Shown: piece after piece, positions 35,274 to 43,535 of the stretch
Numbering within the stretch: the stretch's first letter is position 1
How the letters are laid out: every line of letters begins with the position of its first letter
NCBI GenBank assembly: GCA_016787605.1
Contig: JAEUUE010000060.1
Location: 1-64,000 of the forward strand
Length of the DNA: 64,000 nt
Direction: 5' to 3'
Source of the DNA: Cyclobacteriaceae bacterium
GTDB taxonomy: Bacteria > Bacteroidota > Bacteroidia > Cytophagales > Cyclobacteriaceae
Made by a program: the position numbers and the translations under genes
Notes under the pieces: generated by a model
Seen by the model: the letters and a program-made list of their open reading frames with translations, nothing else
Databases searched by the model: none
What the model was told of the DNA's origin: nothing

Positions 35274-36394
35274 TTGACGATGAAGCGCTTCACCGTACGG
35301 TAGTCACCGCTGGTGAACGTAACCAGGTAGATGCCCGGCTCAAGCCGTACCGGGACTCTCAAGGGCTCACCGCCGCGAAATACAGATTCCTGCAGCACCA
35401 CGCCCATGACATCGGAGATCAGTACACGGGCCTCCTGTGTGATGGGAAAATTCGTTCGGAGGTTGAGGACGCCTCCGGTGACCGGCACGGGGTAGATATC
35501 CATCATGCGACCCCCGTTATATTCTACAGAGATAATTCGGTGATACCGAACATTGCCACCGAGATCCATCTCCTTCAGTCGATAATACGACCGACCAATC
35601 AGCGGGTGCTCATCCAGAAAACCGTAATTCCTGCGCTGTGTCGAATTGCCTTGGCCCGGAAAATCAGCAACCGAATAAAACGTTGCGCCGTCCGATGACT
35701 TTTCGAGTGAAATGACATCCACATCCTGCTCCGATTCTGTCACCCAGCGGACATGGACCCCATTGGATTTTACCTGCGCGTCGAAGAAAGACAGCCGGAC
35801 TGGCAGCGTGCAAAAGGCTGTGCCCCCAGGACCCGTGGCAGAACATGTACCTACGTCCCAGGTGATGTTGCACACGGCAGGACATGCGGTATTATTTCCA
35901 AAATTCAATCCGCCCGCCTGAACGGTTCCACTGCCCGAGAAACTATTGTTGTTGTTGCCTGAAAGGAATCCGTCAACGATAAGCGTTCCGTTGACCACGA
36001 AATTCACGTTGTTGTTGGAACAATCACCCAGGTTGCCGGTGACTCGGAACGTCACGCCCGCCGGTATGGTCAGCGTGGAATTACTGCCAGAGTTCGTGAT
36101 CTGAAAATTACCGGTCACCGTGTACGTTGAAGAGACCGTCAAGCTTGTGTTGTTGCCCATCGCCAGGGCCAGGTTTCCGGTATAGGCTGACCCTGTCGGG
36201 CACCCGGGTCCCGATACCAAAGTCCACGAGAGGGCACTAAAGTTGGAACTCGTTCCATTGGCCATGCTACTGGTACAATTCGCCGTGCCATAGGTACACT
36301 GCGCGGAGGCGCGCTCAGGAACAAGACCCGTGAGGAGCACCAGGCAAAGCAAAACCAACCGGGGAAAACGGTCCGAACCAAACAAGGAGAACAT
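35270..36394 (-). CDS. T9SS type A secreted protein with Asn/Ser-rich beta-rich N-terminus
   Basis: This 374-aa protein starts at the ATG at 36394 (MFSLFGSDRFPRLVLLCLVL, a signal peptide); an exact -7 element lies 15 nt before it, inside the longer open frame. Residues about 30-215 form a low-complexity, Asn/Gly/Ser/Thr-rich region (GNNNNSFSGSGTVQAGGLNF) with six or more cysteines, resembling a parallel beta-helix. The middle (about 220-290) is a fibronectin-like domain seen in many such proteins, and the last 75 residues (DIYPVPVTGGVLNL to VKRFIVN) are a T9SS type A sorting domain. The role is unknown, most likely a surface or extracellular protein. Confidence 0.85.
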   Translation of the reverse strand: MFSLFGSDRFPRLVLLCLVLLTGLVPERASAQCTYGTANCTSSMANGTSSNFSALSWTLVSGPGCPTGSAYTGNLALAMGNNTSLTVSSTYTVTGNFQITNSGSNSTLTIPAGVTFRVTGNLGDCSNNNVNFVVNGTLIVDGFLSGNNNNSFSGSGTVQAGGLNFGNNTACPAVCNITWDVGTCSATGPGGTAFCTLPVRLSFFDAQVKSNGVHVRWVTESEQDVDVISLEKSSDGATFYSVADFPGQGNSTQRRNYGFLDEHPLIGRSYYRLKEMDLGGNVRYHRIISVEYNGGRMMDIYPVPVTGGVLNLRTNFPITQEARVLISDVMGVVLQESVFRGGEPLRVPVRLEPGIYLVTFTSGDYRTVKRFIVN

Positions 36395-36409
36395 ACGACA
36401 AAGGGTGCC

Positions 36410-36440
36410 CAAAAGTACATATTTAATGGACCCCTCCCAA
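36410..36440 (-). promoter_or_regulatory. Promoter TTG-N20-TACTTTTG
   Basis: On the minus strand an exact -7 element (36410-36417) with TTG 20 nt upstream; the start codon at 36394 lies 15 nt further. Confidence 0.65.
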
Positions 36441-36498
36441 TGACAGGTAACCCAATGGTGGCCCAATTCTCCTATCTTTCACTCCAGATTCTTTCGGG

Positions 36499-37944
36499 AT
36501 GAGCAAATTGTCAAAACTGGCCGGAGAAACGGCCCTGTATGGTTTGGGCAGTATCGTCCCCCGGGTTCTCAATTTCTTCCTCATCGCCCTGCATACCCGC
36601 ATCTTTCACCCGGGAGAGCTCGGATTATACACCAACCTGTATGCCTGGGTGGCCTTCCTCAATATCGTGTACCTCTTCGGGCTGGAAACCGCCTACTTCC
36701 GTTTTGCCACGCGGGCCGGTGCGAGCGAAATCACCATTTTCAAAAGCGCACAAACCTTCATTCTTACCCTCGGGATCTTCCTGACCGGGGCCATGCTTTT
36801 GTTCGCCGCCCCGATCGCTGATTACTTCGGCATCCCCAACCAGCCAGAGTTAATCCGATGGCTGGCCATGCTGATGTTCCTGGATGCGGCGGTATCGATT
36901 CCTTTTGCCCGCCTCCGGATTCAAAAGAAAGCCCTGCGCTTCGTTACCGCCAAACTCATTAACGTTGCGCTGGTCATCGGGCTCAACCTGTACTTTCTTC
37001 TCGTCATCTACGATCCCGCGGTTGGCATCGGCTATCCCATCCTGGCCAACCTTATCGCCAATGCGTTTTACGTGCTGTTCTTCGCCACGACGTTGATTCA
37101 ATGGCGGCCCGTATGGGAGAAGGAAACCCTGCGTGCCATGTTCAGCTACTCCTGGCCCATCATGCTGATGGGACTCGCGGGCATGACCAATGAAATGTTT
37201 TCAAGGCTAACCCTCGGCTGGTGGCTGCCGGAGGGATTCTATCCCGGCCGAGATACGGACTACGCCTGGGGAGTCTTCGGAGCCTGCTTTCGCTTTTCTG
37301 TCATTATTAATGTGGCCGTGCAGGCATTTCGCTTCGCGGCGGAGCCCTTTTTCTTTTCCAATGCGCAAGACAAGAATTCGCCCGAACTCTTCGCCCGCGT
37401 GAATCACTATTTTATTATCGTGTGCGGTTTCATGGTGCTGAGCGTGGTCGTTCACCTGGACTGGCTGAAGTACCTGATCGATGCCCCCTATTGGGAAGGT
37501 CTTGGTGTGGTGCCCTACCTGCTGTATGGATACGTATTCCTGGGTGTGTATTACAACCTGAGCATCTGGTATAAACTGACCGACCGCACCTATGCCGGCA
37601 CGGCCATCACCGTGCTGGGGATGGTGATCACCATCGGGCTCAACTACCTGCTGATTCCCGTGGCGGGCTATCTCGGCAGCAGCTGGGCGACCCTGGCCTG
37701 CTACACCACAATGGCTATCACATCTTACGCCTTGGGTCAGAAATATTATCCCGTGCCCTATCGGGTAGGCCAGGCGCTATTTTACCTTGGACTTTCAGTA
37801 GTCCTGATCAACCTTGGCTATTGGGTTACGTTTAATCAACCGGTGGCCGACTTCCTGTTTCACTGCGGATTGATGGGCATCTACGCCGCAGTGGTCTACG
37901 TTCGTGAAAAGGACGAACTGAGACGACCGGAAGTGGTGAACTGA
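36499..37944 (+). CDS. Oligosaccharide flippase family protein (Wzx-like)
   Basis: This 481-aa protein has about 12-14 TM helices and begins MSKLSKLAGETALYGLGSIV, the typical start of the Bacteroidota polysaccharide-export/MATE-like flippase group; RVLNFFLIALHTRIFHPGELG and DAAVSIPFARLRIQKKALRF follow. It should flip a lipid-linked sugar or other polyisoprenoid-linked precursor across the inner membrane. It starts a run of envelope genes on the + strand (TPR, DUF4292, EnvC-like). In other Bacteroidota I recall a dUTPase between the flippase and the TPR gene; there is none here. The ATG is 104 nt from the divergent T9SS-A start. Confidence 0.88.
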   Translation: MSKLSKLAGETALYGLGSIVPRVLNFFLIALHTRIFHPGELGLYTNLYAWVAFLNIVYLFGLETAYFRFATRAGASEITIFKSAQTFILTLGIFLTGAMLLFAAPIADYFGIPNQPELIRWLAMLMFLDAAVSIPFARLRIQKKALRFVTAKLINVALVIGLNLYFLLVIYDPAVGIGYPILANLIANAFYVLFFATTLIQWRPVWEKETLRAMFSYSWPIMLMGLAGMTNEMFSRLTLGWWLPEGFYPGRDTDYAWGVFGACFRFSVIINVAVQAFRFAAEPFFFSNAQDKNSPELFARVNHYFIIVCGFMVLSVVVHLDWLKYLIDAPYWEGLGVVPYLLYGYVFLGVYYNLSIWYKLTDRTYAGTAITVLGMVITIGLNYLLIPVAGYLGSSWATLACYTTMAITSYALGQKYYPVPYRVGQALFYLGLSVVLINLGYWVTFNQPVADFLFHCGLMGIYAAVVYVREKDELRRPEVVN

Positions 37945-37969
37945 CCTGATTTTATTTTTTACCTTTACT

Positions 37970-37977
37970 CTTCGTAT
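37970..37977 (+). promoter_or_regulatory. -7-like element TACCTTTA
   Basis: One mismatch to TAnnTTTG, 19 nt before the TPR gene ATG at 37997. Confidence 0.35.
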
Positions 37978-37996
37978 CGCGTCGAATTTCTTCCGG

Positions 37997-39772
37997 ATGA
38001 CTCTCCGTGTTTCAACCTGCGCTCGCTGCCTTGCCCTGGGGTTCGTGCTGTTTCTGGCGGCCACGTCGCCTGCCGACGCGCAACGGGAAAAAAAGAAAAA
38101 GACCCCGGAGGCTGAGCTCTCCGGCTTGCGCATGCGGGAGGCCGAATCGGTCTTTACCGAGGGCATGAAGTATTTTCTGCTCGAAGACTACGCCAAGGCA
38201 CTGGGGGCCTTCCAGCGGGCGGCCGAACTGAACCCGCAGGAAGCGATGATCTATTTCAAGATGGCGGAGGTCTACACCAAGAGCCAGAACCCCGAGGACC
38301 TCTCCCGGGCAGCCACCAGCATCGAAACCGCCCTGAAGCTGGAACGGAAGAACAAATACTTCTACCTCCTGGCCGCCGACATCTATGCCTCCCAGAATCA
38401 ACTGGGCAAAGCAGAACAAGTTCTCGAGACCCTTACCCGCGAAGCGGACAACAGTGGCGACCACTTATACCAGTTGGCCGCCATCTATCTCTATGACCGG
38501 AAGCCGGAAGAGGCCCTGAAGACCTACAACCGTGCGGAGGCTGTCCTCGGCATCAATGAAGTATCGTCGCTGCAGAAACAAAAGATCTACTTTGACCTTG
38601 GAAAAAACGACCAGGGGATCGCTGAGGGTGAAAAATTGATGGAGGCTTACCCGGATGAAGAGCGTTACGTGGTGGGCATTGCCGAAACCCTGGCACAGAA
38701 GGGGCAGATGAAAAAGGCTGTCGAATACCTGGAAAGGTTCCTGGCTGCACACCCGGAAGGAGGGCCCTCCAAAATATTATTGGCCGGGCTCTACCGTGAT
38801 ACGGGGCGTGAACAGGATTCCCGCCGCCTCATCCGGGAAGCCATCAAGGATCCCTCCATCGAATTGAGCTCAAAGCTACTGGTCGTGCAGACCTATGCCA
38901 CCCAGATCGCACAGAATGCGGCACGGAAAGTTACGGAAGCCGACCTGCCGGAATTCGTCATCGGCATTTACAAGGACCTGGAAAGGCAATACCCCGAAGA
39001 TCCTAACGTGTACATTGCCGGAGGCAATCTGTATATCAGCCTCCATCAGAAAGCTGAAGCAGAGAAAGCCTTTTTGTCCGCCATCCAGCGCGGTTCGGCA
39101 AGTTTCGAAGCCTGGCAAAATCTCCTGGCGCTGGAAGCCGAAACCGGCAAGTTCGACAGCCTGGTCTTCCACTCCGAACAAGGCATGGAGATCTTTCCTA
39201 ACCAGGCCATTTTATATTACTTCAACGGATACGGCCACATCAGCTTGCGAAACTACCGGGAAGCCGCTTCTTCCCTGGAGCGGGCCAAAAAGCTTTCCGC
39301 CTCCAACCCGGGATTGCAGCACGACATTAACAGCATGCTGGGGGACGCGTACAACGGCGCGAAAGAATACCTCAAATCGGATCAGGCATACGAAGCGGCT
39401 CTCGCGCACACTCCCAACGACCCGTTTGTTCTGAACAACTACAGCTACTACCTCGCCTTGCGAAAGGAACATCTCGAAAAAGCTGAGCGCATGGCCGCCC
39501 AGGTGATCAAGGAAAACCCGGACAACTCCACCTACCTCGACACCTATGCCTGGGTGTTGTATCAGCGCGACAAATTCAAAGAAGCCCGGAAAGTGATGGA
39601 GCAGGCCCTGGTCCTGCCGGGCGTGTCTTCCGTGCACTATGAACATTACGGTGACATCCTCTTTCAGCTCGGAGAGGTCGACAATGCCGTGCGGCAATGG
39701 GAAAAAGCAAGGTCAATGACCAATGATCATGAAGTACTGGACCGGAAAATCGCCAACCGCCGTCCAAACTAA
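37997..39772 (+). CDS. TPR-repeat lipid/periplasmic protein
   Basis: This 591-aa protein has a signal peptide (MTLRVSTCARCLALGFVLFL) and at least eleven TPR units over residues about 45-585 (for example YAKALGAFQRAAELNPQEAM, FVLNNYSYYLALRKEHLEKA, HYEHYGDILFQLGEVDNAV). The C-terminal 'NYSYYLA...YLDTYAWVLY' part is typical of a Bacteroidota TPR family found next to DUF4292 and an M23-like gene, as here. It should be a periplasmic scaffold; the specific partner is unknown. The following gene is 41 nt away and has its own -7 element. Confidence 0.88.
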   Translation: MTLRVSTCARCLALGFVLFLAATSPADAQREKKKKTPEAELSGLRMREAESVFTEGMKYFLLEDYAKALGAFQRAAELNPQEAMIYFKMAEVYTKSQNPEDLSRAATSIETALKLERKNKYFYLLAADIYASQNQLGKAEQVLETLTREADNSGDHLYQLAAIYLYDRKPEEALKTYNRAEAVLGINEVSSLQKQKIYFDLGKNDQGIAEGEKLMEAYPDEERYVVGIAETLAQKGQMKKAVEYLERFLAAHPEGGPSKILLAGLYRDTGREQDSRRLIREAIKDPSIELSSKLLVVQTYATQIAQNAARKVTEADLPEFVIGIYKDLERQYPEDPNVYIAGGNLYISLHQKAEAEKAFLSAIQRGSASFEAWQNLLALEAETGKFDSLVFHSEQGMEIFPNQAILYYFNGYGHISLRNYREAASSLERAKKLSASNPGLQHDINSMLGDAYNGAKEYLKSDQAYEAALAHTPNDPFVLNNYSYYLALRKEHLEKAERMAAQVIKENPDNSTYLDTYAWVLYQRDKFKEARKVMEQALVLPGVSSVHYEHYGDILFQLGEVDNAVRQWEKARSMTNDHEVLDRKIANRRPN

Positions 39773-39799
39773 ACCGCTGTTTTTCTTCCCATCAAGAGT

Positions 39800-39807
39800 T
39801 ACCTTTG
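39800..39807 (+). promoter_or_regulatory. -7 element TACCTTTG, leaderless-type
   Basis: Exact TAnnTTTG, 6 nt before the ATG at 39814. No good -33 box. It supports the ATG rather than the TTG that lies inside the element at 39805. Confidence 0.6.
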
Positions 39808-39813
39808 CGGTTC

Positions 39814-40560
39814 ATGAAAAACGCCGTAGTCATCCTGGCCTGCACCGGCCTGCTGATGGTCGCCTGCTCAAAGAAGGTGATCCCCACAGCGCCCCCGCCG
39901 CCGGCCAGCCTGGAGATCCAGGAAATTGACTTCGACTACTTTCACGGCAAGGCTCGGCTGGTCTTCAACGACGGCAAAAAAGAACGCGAAGTCAAAGCCC
40001 ATATCCGCATTCGCAAGGACAGCGTCATCTGGATGACCTTTACCGTCATCGGCGTTCAGGGCGGCCGGGCCCTGATCAATAAAGACTCGATCACCATTGT
40101 CAGCACGGTCGACAAGGAATACTACGTCTTTGACTACCCCAGCCTTTCCAAGCGGTTTAATTTTGAAGTCAATTACCAGGCCATCCAGGCAGCCTTTCTC
40201 GGCAACCTGATTTCTCCTCGCCAGGAATCAGACAAGATCAGCCAGGGGGACAATTTCAACCTGCTGGAACAACAGCGAGCCACAGTGTTCCTGAAGAATT
40301 TCATCAACCCGACAACCAAGAAACTCGAAAAGGTTGAGATGAAGGAAGCGAACACACAGAATTCAGCTTCCATCACCTATTCCAATTTTCAGCCGGTCGG
40401 CGAAAAGACCTATCCGTTCAACGGCAGCATCAGCATCCTGTACAAAACCCCCGCCGGCATGGTCAATACCGCCATCACCCTGGAATACAACAAGGCAGAA
40501 GTGGGGGACAAAGAGTTGAAGTTCCCGTTCAACATACCCAGGAAGTATGAGCGCCGGTAA
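39814..40560 (+). CDS. DUF4292 outer-membrane lipoprotein
   Basis: This 248-aa protein has a lipoprotein signal with lipobox LMVAC (Cys18) in MKNAVVILACTGLLMVACSK, then a LolA/LolB-like beta-rich fold: IDFDYFHGKARLVFNDGKKE, VWMTFTV-like strand (residues about 70-78), SIVSTVDKEYYVFDYPSLSK. DUF4292 proteins are conserved in Bacteroidota and are thought to act in lipid or lipoprotein traffic to the outer membrane. The stop codon lies 14 nt inside the EnvC-like gene, indicating tight coupling to it. Confidence 0.88.
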   Translation: MKNAVVILACTGLLMVACSKKVIPTAPPPPASLEIQEIDFDYFHGKARLVFNDGKKEREVKAHIRIRKDSVIWMTFTVIGVQGGRALINKDSITIVSTVDKEYYVFDYPSLSKRFNFEVNYQAIQAAFLGNLISPRQESDKISQGDNFNLLEQQRATVFLKNFINPTTKKLEKVEMKEANTQNSASITYSNFQPVGEKTYPFNGSISILYKTPAGMVNTAITLEYNKAEVGDKELKFPFNIPRKYERR

Positions 40561-41764
40561 ATCGCTGGTCTTCGGGTTGGCTGTTCTCCTGTTCACGTTT
40601 TCTGCTGCCGCGCAGAAGAACAAAACTCAACTGCAAAAAGAAAAGCAGGCCAACATCAACCGGATTAAGGAGACAGAAAAGATTCTCTCCCAGACATCAA
40701 AACAGAAGAAGAGCTCCCTGGGTGAACTCTCGGCCATTACTCAACGGGTTCGTCAGCAGGAAGCGCTCATTCTTTCCATCCAGTCAGAAATCGAACTGAT
40801 GAACCTGGACATCGGGGAGAACAACGAAATTTTGCGCGCCCTCCAGACAGACCTGGCCAAACTCAAGGAAGAGTACGGCGCCATGGTCTTCTCCGCCCAG
40901 AAAACCAGCGGCGGCGTATCCAAGCTCATGTTTCTATTTGCCTCCTCGACCTTTGATCAGCTGGCCATGCGGGTGAAGTACCTCGAGCAGTACAGCACGG
41001 CGAGAAAAGAGCAGGCGGCCGTGATCCGGAAGGTGCAGGAGCAACTGGCCGAACAGGTTCTGCTGATTGAAGGCAAGAAGGATGAAAAGAATGTGTTGCT
41101 CCGCGAGGAACTGGCGGAGAAGAACAAGTTTGAAGACCTGAAGAAGAAGCAGAACAACATAGTCCGATCCCTTGAGAAGGAAGAGAAGCGCCTGAAAGCG
41201 GAGTTGGCAGAAACCAGAAAGGCGGTTGCCAAACTCGACCAGCTGATCAGCGCGATCATCAAGGAGGAAATGGAGCGGGCGGCAAGGGAAGCCCGCGAAG
41301 CCGCCGCCCGGAAGAAATCCAAAACTCCAGCAAGATCCCCGGAGGTGGTCGCGTTGTCCAATTCCTTCGAGGAAAACCGGAACAAGTTTCCCTGGCCTGC
41401 CCAGGGATTCATTTCCCAGAAATTCGGTCGTCAGAAACATCCGGTCCTGAAGGGCATCATCCTTCAAAATGACGGCATCAACATCCAGACCGCACAGGGC
41501 GAAAAGGTACGGGCCATCTTCGCCGGCGAGGTGCGCGCCGTGGCCTTCATTCCGACCCTCGGCAACTCGGTCATTATCAGCCATGGGGAGTACTTCACCG
41601 TCTATTCCGGCCTTCGCGACGTGTCACTTAAGAAGGGGCAAAAGGTCACAACCAACCAGGAAATCGGCCATATCCTGGTCAACGCGGAGGGAATTTCAGA
41701 ACTGCGGTTCCAGATTCGCAAGAATACGACAGCCCTCGACCCCGAATTGTGGCTAAAGGACTGA
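40547..41764 (+). CDS. EnvC-like murein hydrolase activator with degenerate LytM domain
   Basis: This 405-aa protein has a signal peptide (about 1-22), a long coiled coil (about 25-265, KQANINRIKETEKILSQ then AREAREAAARKKSK) and a C-terminal LytM/M23 domain (about 285-405, GFISQKFGRQKHP to DPELWLKD). Three metal-binding positions of active M23 enzymes are replaced: NDGINI for the HxGIDI motif (His and Asp both Asn) and SELRFQI for HLHFEI (both His lost); only ISHGEYFTVYS keeps its His. That is the state of E. coli EnvC, which activates amidases and does not cut. It overlaps the DUF4292 gene by 14 nt. Confidence 0.88.
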   Translation: MSAGKSLVFGLAVLLFTFSAAAQKNKTQLQKEKQANINRIKETEKILSQTSKQKKSSLGELSAITQRVRQQEALILSIQSEIELMNLDIGENNEILRALQTDLAKLKEEYGAMVFSAQKTSGGVSKLMFLFASSTFDQLAMRVKYLEQYSTARKEQAAVIRKVQEQLAEQVLLIEGKKDEKNVLLREELAEKNKFEDLKKKQNNIVRSLEKEEKRLKAELAETRKAVAKLDQLISAIIKEEMERAAREAREAAARKKSKTPARSPEVVALSNSFEENRNKFPWPAQGFISQKFGRQKHPVLKGIILQNDGINIQTAQGEKVRAIFAGEVRAVAFIPTLGNSVIISHGEYFTVYSGLRDVSLKKGQKVTTNQEIGHILVNAEGISELRFQIRKNTTALDPELWLKD

Positions 41765-41819
41765 TTCGGGGCCATTTTCGGGTCTATACGTTCGGTCAGG
41801 AAAATCAGAATTTTTGAGC

Positions 41820-41827
41820 TACTTTTG
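41820..41827 (+). promoter_or_regulatory. -7 element TACTTTTG of tatA
   Basis: Exact TAnnTTTG, 43 nt before the tatA ATG; no clean -33 TTG. Confidence 0.5.
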
Positions 41828-41870
41828 ACCTCCGGTTCAATTCGGTACTCCATTTAAACTCATAAATCAG

Positions 41871-42086
41871 ATGAAAGCGGTTCTTTTGCTTCTGGGTGGT
41901 GTTGGTTTCCAGGAAATCCTCCTCATTGGAATTTTCGTCCTGGTGTTTTTTGGCGCGAAGAAGATCCCTGAATTCATGAAGGGATTGGGCAAAGGCGTAC
42001 GCGAGTTCAAAGACGCCATGAGCGATGTGAAGAAGGAAGTGGAGGACTCTGGCAAACAGGCCGGCCGACTCGAAGACGGCAAGTAA
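41871..42086 (+). CDS. tatA: Twin-arginine translocase subunit TatA/TatE
   Basis: This 71-aa protein has one TM helix (about 12-30, LLIGIFVLVFFGAKKIPE) followed by the amphipathic helix FMKGLGKGVREFKDAMSDVKKE and an acidic/basic tail, the standard TatA layout. It forms the size-variable pore that moves folded proteins with twin-arginine signals. No tatC is in the window. The next gene, gatA, starts 3 nt after its stop. Confidence 0.92.
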   Translation: MKAVLLLLGGVGFQEILLIGIFVLVFFGAKKIPEFMKGLGKGVREFKDAMSDVKKEVEDSGKQAGRLEDGK

Positions 42087-42089
42087 GCC

Positions 42090-43514
42090 GTGCAGCGGGA
42101 AACAGCTACCCTCTCCAACATCCAAGTCAACCTCACCAGGGGCACCCAAACGTGCGAATCCCTCGTCGAAGGTTATTTATCCCGGATTGCAGCCGCCCCG
42201 GACCTCCATGCCTTCCTATCCGTCTATGACGAAGAAGCGCTGAGCCAGGCGCGTGAAGTCGACAAGAAAATAAGAAACCAAACGGCGGGAAAACTCGCCG
42301 GCCTGGTCGTCGGGTTGAAAGACGTATTCGCCTACCGCGATCATCCCCTTACCGCGGCAAGCCGCATACTCAACTCCTTCACTTCTCCTTACAACGCCAC
42401 AGTCGTAACCCGCCTCCTGGAAGAAGATGCCATCATCATAGGTCGTCAGAACTGCGACGAGTTTGGCATGGGTTCTTCCACGGAGAATTCCGCATTCGGC
42501 CCTACCCGCCATCCTGCCGACCCTACGCGCACGCCGGGAGGCTCCAGCGGAGGATCGGCAGCGGCTGTAGCGGCCGGCCTTTGTGCCGCGTCCATCGGTT
42601 CCGATACCGGCGGCTCCGTACGTCAACCCGCAGCCTTTTGCGGCATCTATGGACTGAAACCCACTTATGGACGCATCTCACGGCACGGATTGGTGTCGTA
42701 TGCTTCGTCGTTTGATACGGTAGGACTCATGACGAGATGCCTCGACGACCTTGCTCCTCTGCTTGCTGCGGTTGCCGGACCGGATGAACACGACAGTACC
42801 GCATCCCATCAGCCGGTGCCGGATTATGCCCGCCCCGAGGCAGAAGACCGCCGATTCAGGATTGCAGTTTACCGGGAAATATTGGATGCGCCCTCCCTTC
42901 AACCCGAAGTGCGTGAAGCCTTGCACCGGGCGATGGATCAACTTAATAAACAAGGACACACGGTCAATGTGGTTCATTTCCCCCTGCTCGACTACCTCCT
43001 TCCCACCTATTACATCCTGGCTACGGCTGAGGCCAGTTCCAATCTCTCGCGCTATGATGGCGTTCGCTTCGGCCATCGTGCGCCGGAACCGGCCAACCTG
43101 GAATCCCTGTATAAAAGAACCCGGAGTGAAGGATTCGGACCGGAGGTGAAACGACGGATACTCCTGGGCTCTTTCGTGCTGAGTGCCGACTATCACAATG
43201 CGTATTACCTGCAGGCGCAGAAAGTACGTCGCCTGATCCGGGAGGAGACCAAACAGATCCTCCGCGACCATGAAGTGATGTTATTGCCCACCGCTCCCAC
43301 CACCGCGTTTCCGCTCGGGGCCACCTCAGATCCGTTGTCGATGTACCTCGCCGACATCTTTTCGGTACAGGCCAATGTAGCCGGCGTGCCCGCGCTCTCC
43401 TTTCCCTTTGGGGCCGATGCCCACGGGCTACCGGTCGGGCTCCAGGTCCTGGCCGACGACTTTGCCGAAGGCACGCTCCTTTCGTTCGTACGAAACTTCG
43501 AGGTTGGTCGTTAG
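42090..43514 (+). CDS. gatA: Amidotransferase subunit A (GatA) or close amidase
   Basis: This 474-aa amidase-signature enzyme has the Ser-cisSer-Lys triad: K75-region VGLKDVFAYRD, GGSSGGSAAAVAAGLCAASI and the nucleophile in GSDTGGSVRQPA. Also FGMGSSTENSAFGPTRHP, very close to bacterial GatA. In GatCAB it would release ammonia from glutamine to convert Glu-tRNA(Gln)/Asp-tRNA(Asn). gatB and gatC are not in the window, which is common in Bacteroidota. It starts at GTG 42090, 3 nt after tatA. Confidence 0.92.
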   Translation: MQRETATLSNIQVNLTRGTQTCESLVEGYLSRIAAAPDLHAFLSVYDEEALSQAREVDKKIRNQTAGKLAGLVVGLKDVFAYRDHPLTAASRILNSFTSPYNATVVTRLLEEDAIIIGRQNCDEFGMGSSTENSAFGPTRHPADPTRTPGGSSGGSAAAVAAGLCAASIGSDTGGSVRQPAAFCGIYGLKPTYGRISRHGLVSYASSFDTVGLMTRCLDDLAPLLAAVAGPDEHDSTASHQPVPDYARPEAEDRRFRIAVYREILDAPSLQPEVREALHRAMDQLNKQGHTVNVVHFPLLDYLLPTYYILATAEASSNLSRYDGVRFGHRAPEPANLESLYKRTRSEGFGPEVKRRILLGSFVLSADYHNAYYLQAQKVRRLIREETKQILRDHEVMLLPTAPTTAFPLGATSDPLSMYLADIFSVQANVAGVPALSFPFGADAHGLPVGLQVLADDFAEGTLLSFVRNFEVGR

Positions 43515-43534
43515 ATCAGGCGTACCTATTTTTG
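43504..43534 (+). promoter_or_regulatory. Promoter TTG-N20-TATTTTTG, leaderless-type
   Basis: TTG at 43504-43506, 20 nt, exact -7 at 43527-43534. The ATG at 43536 is 1 nt further and a second in-frame ATG at 43539 is 4 nt further; the second would fit the usual start-site distance better. Confidence 0.65.
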
Positions 43535-43535
43535 T

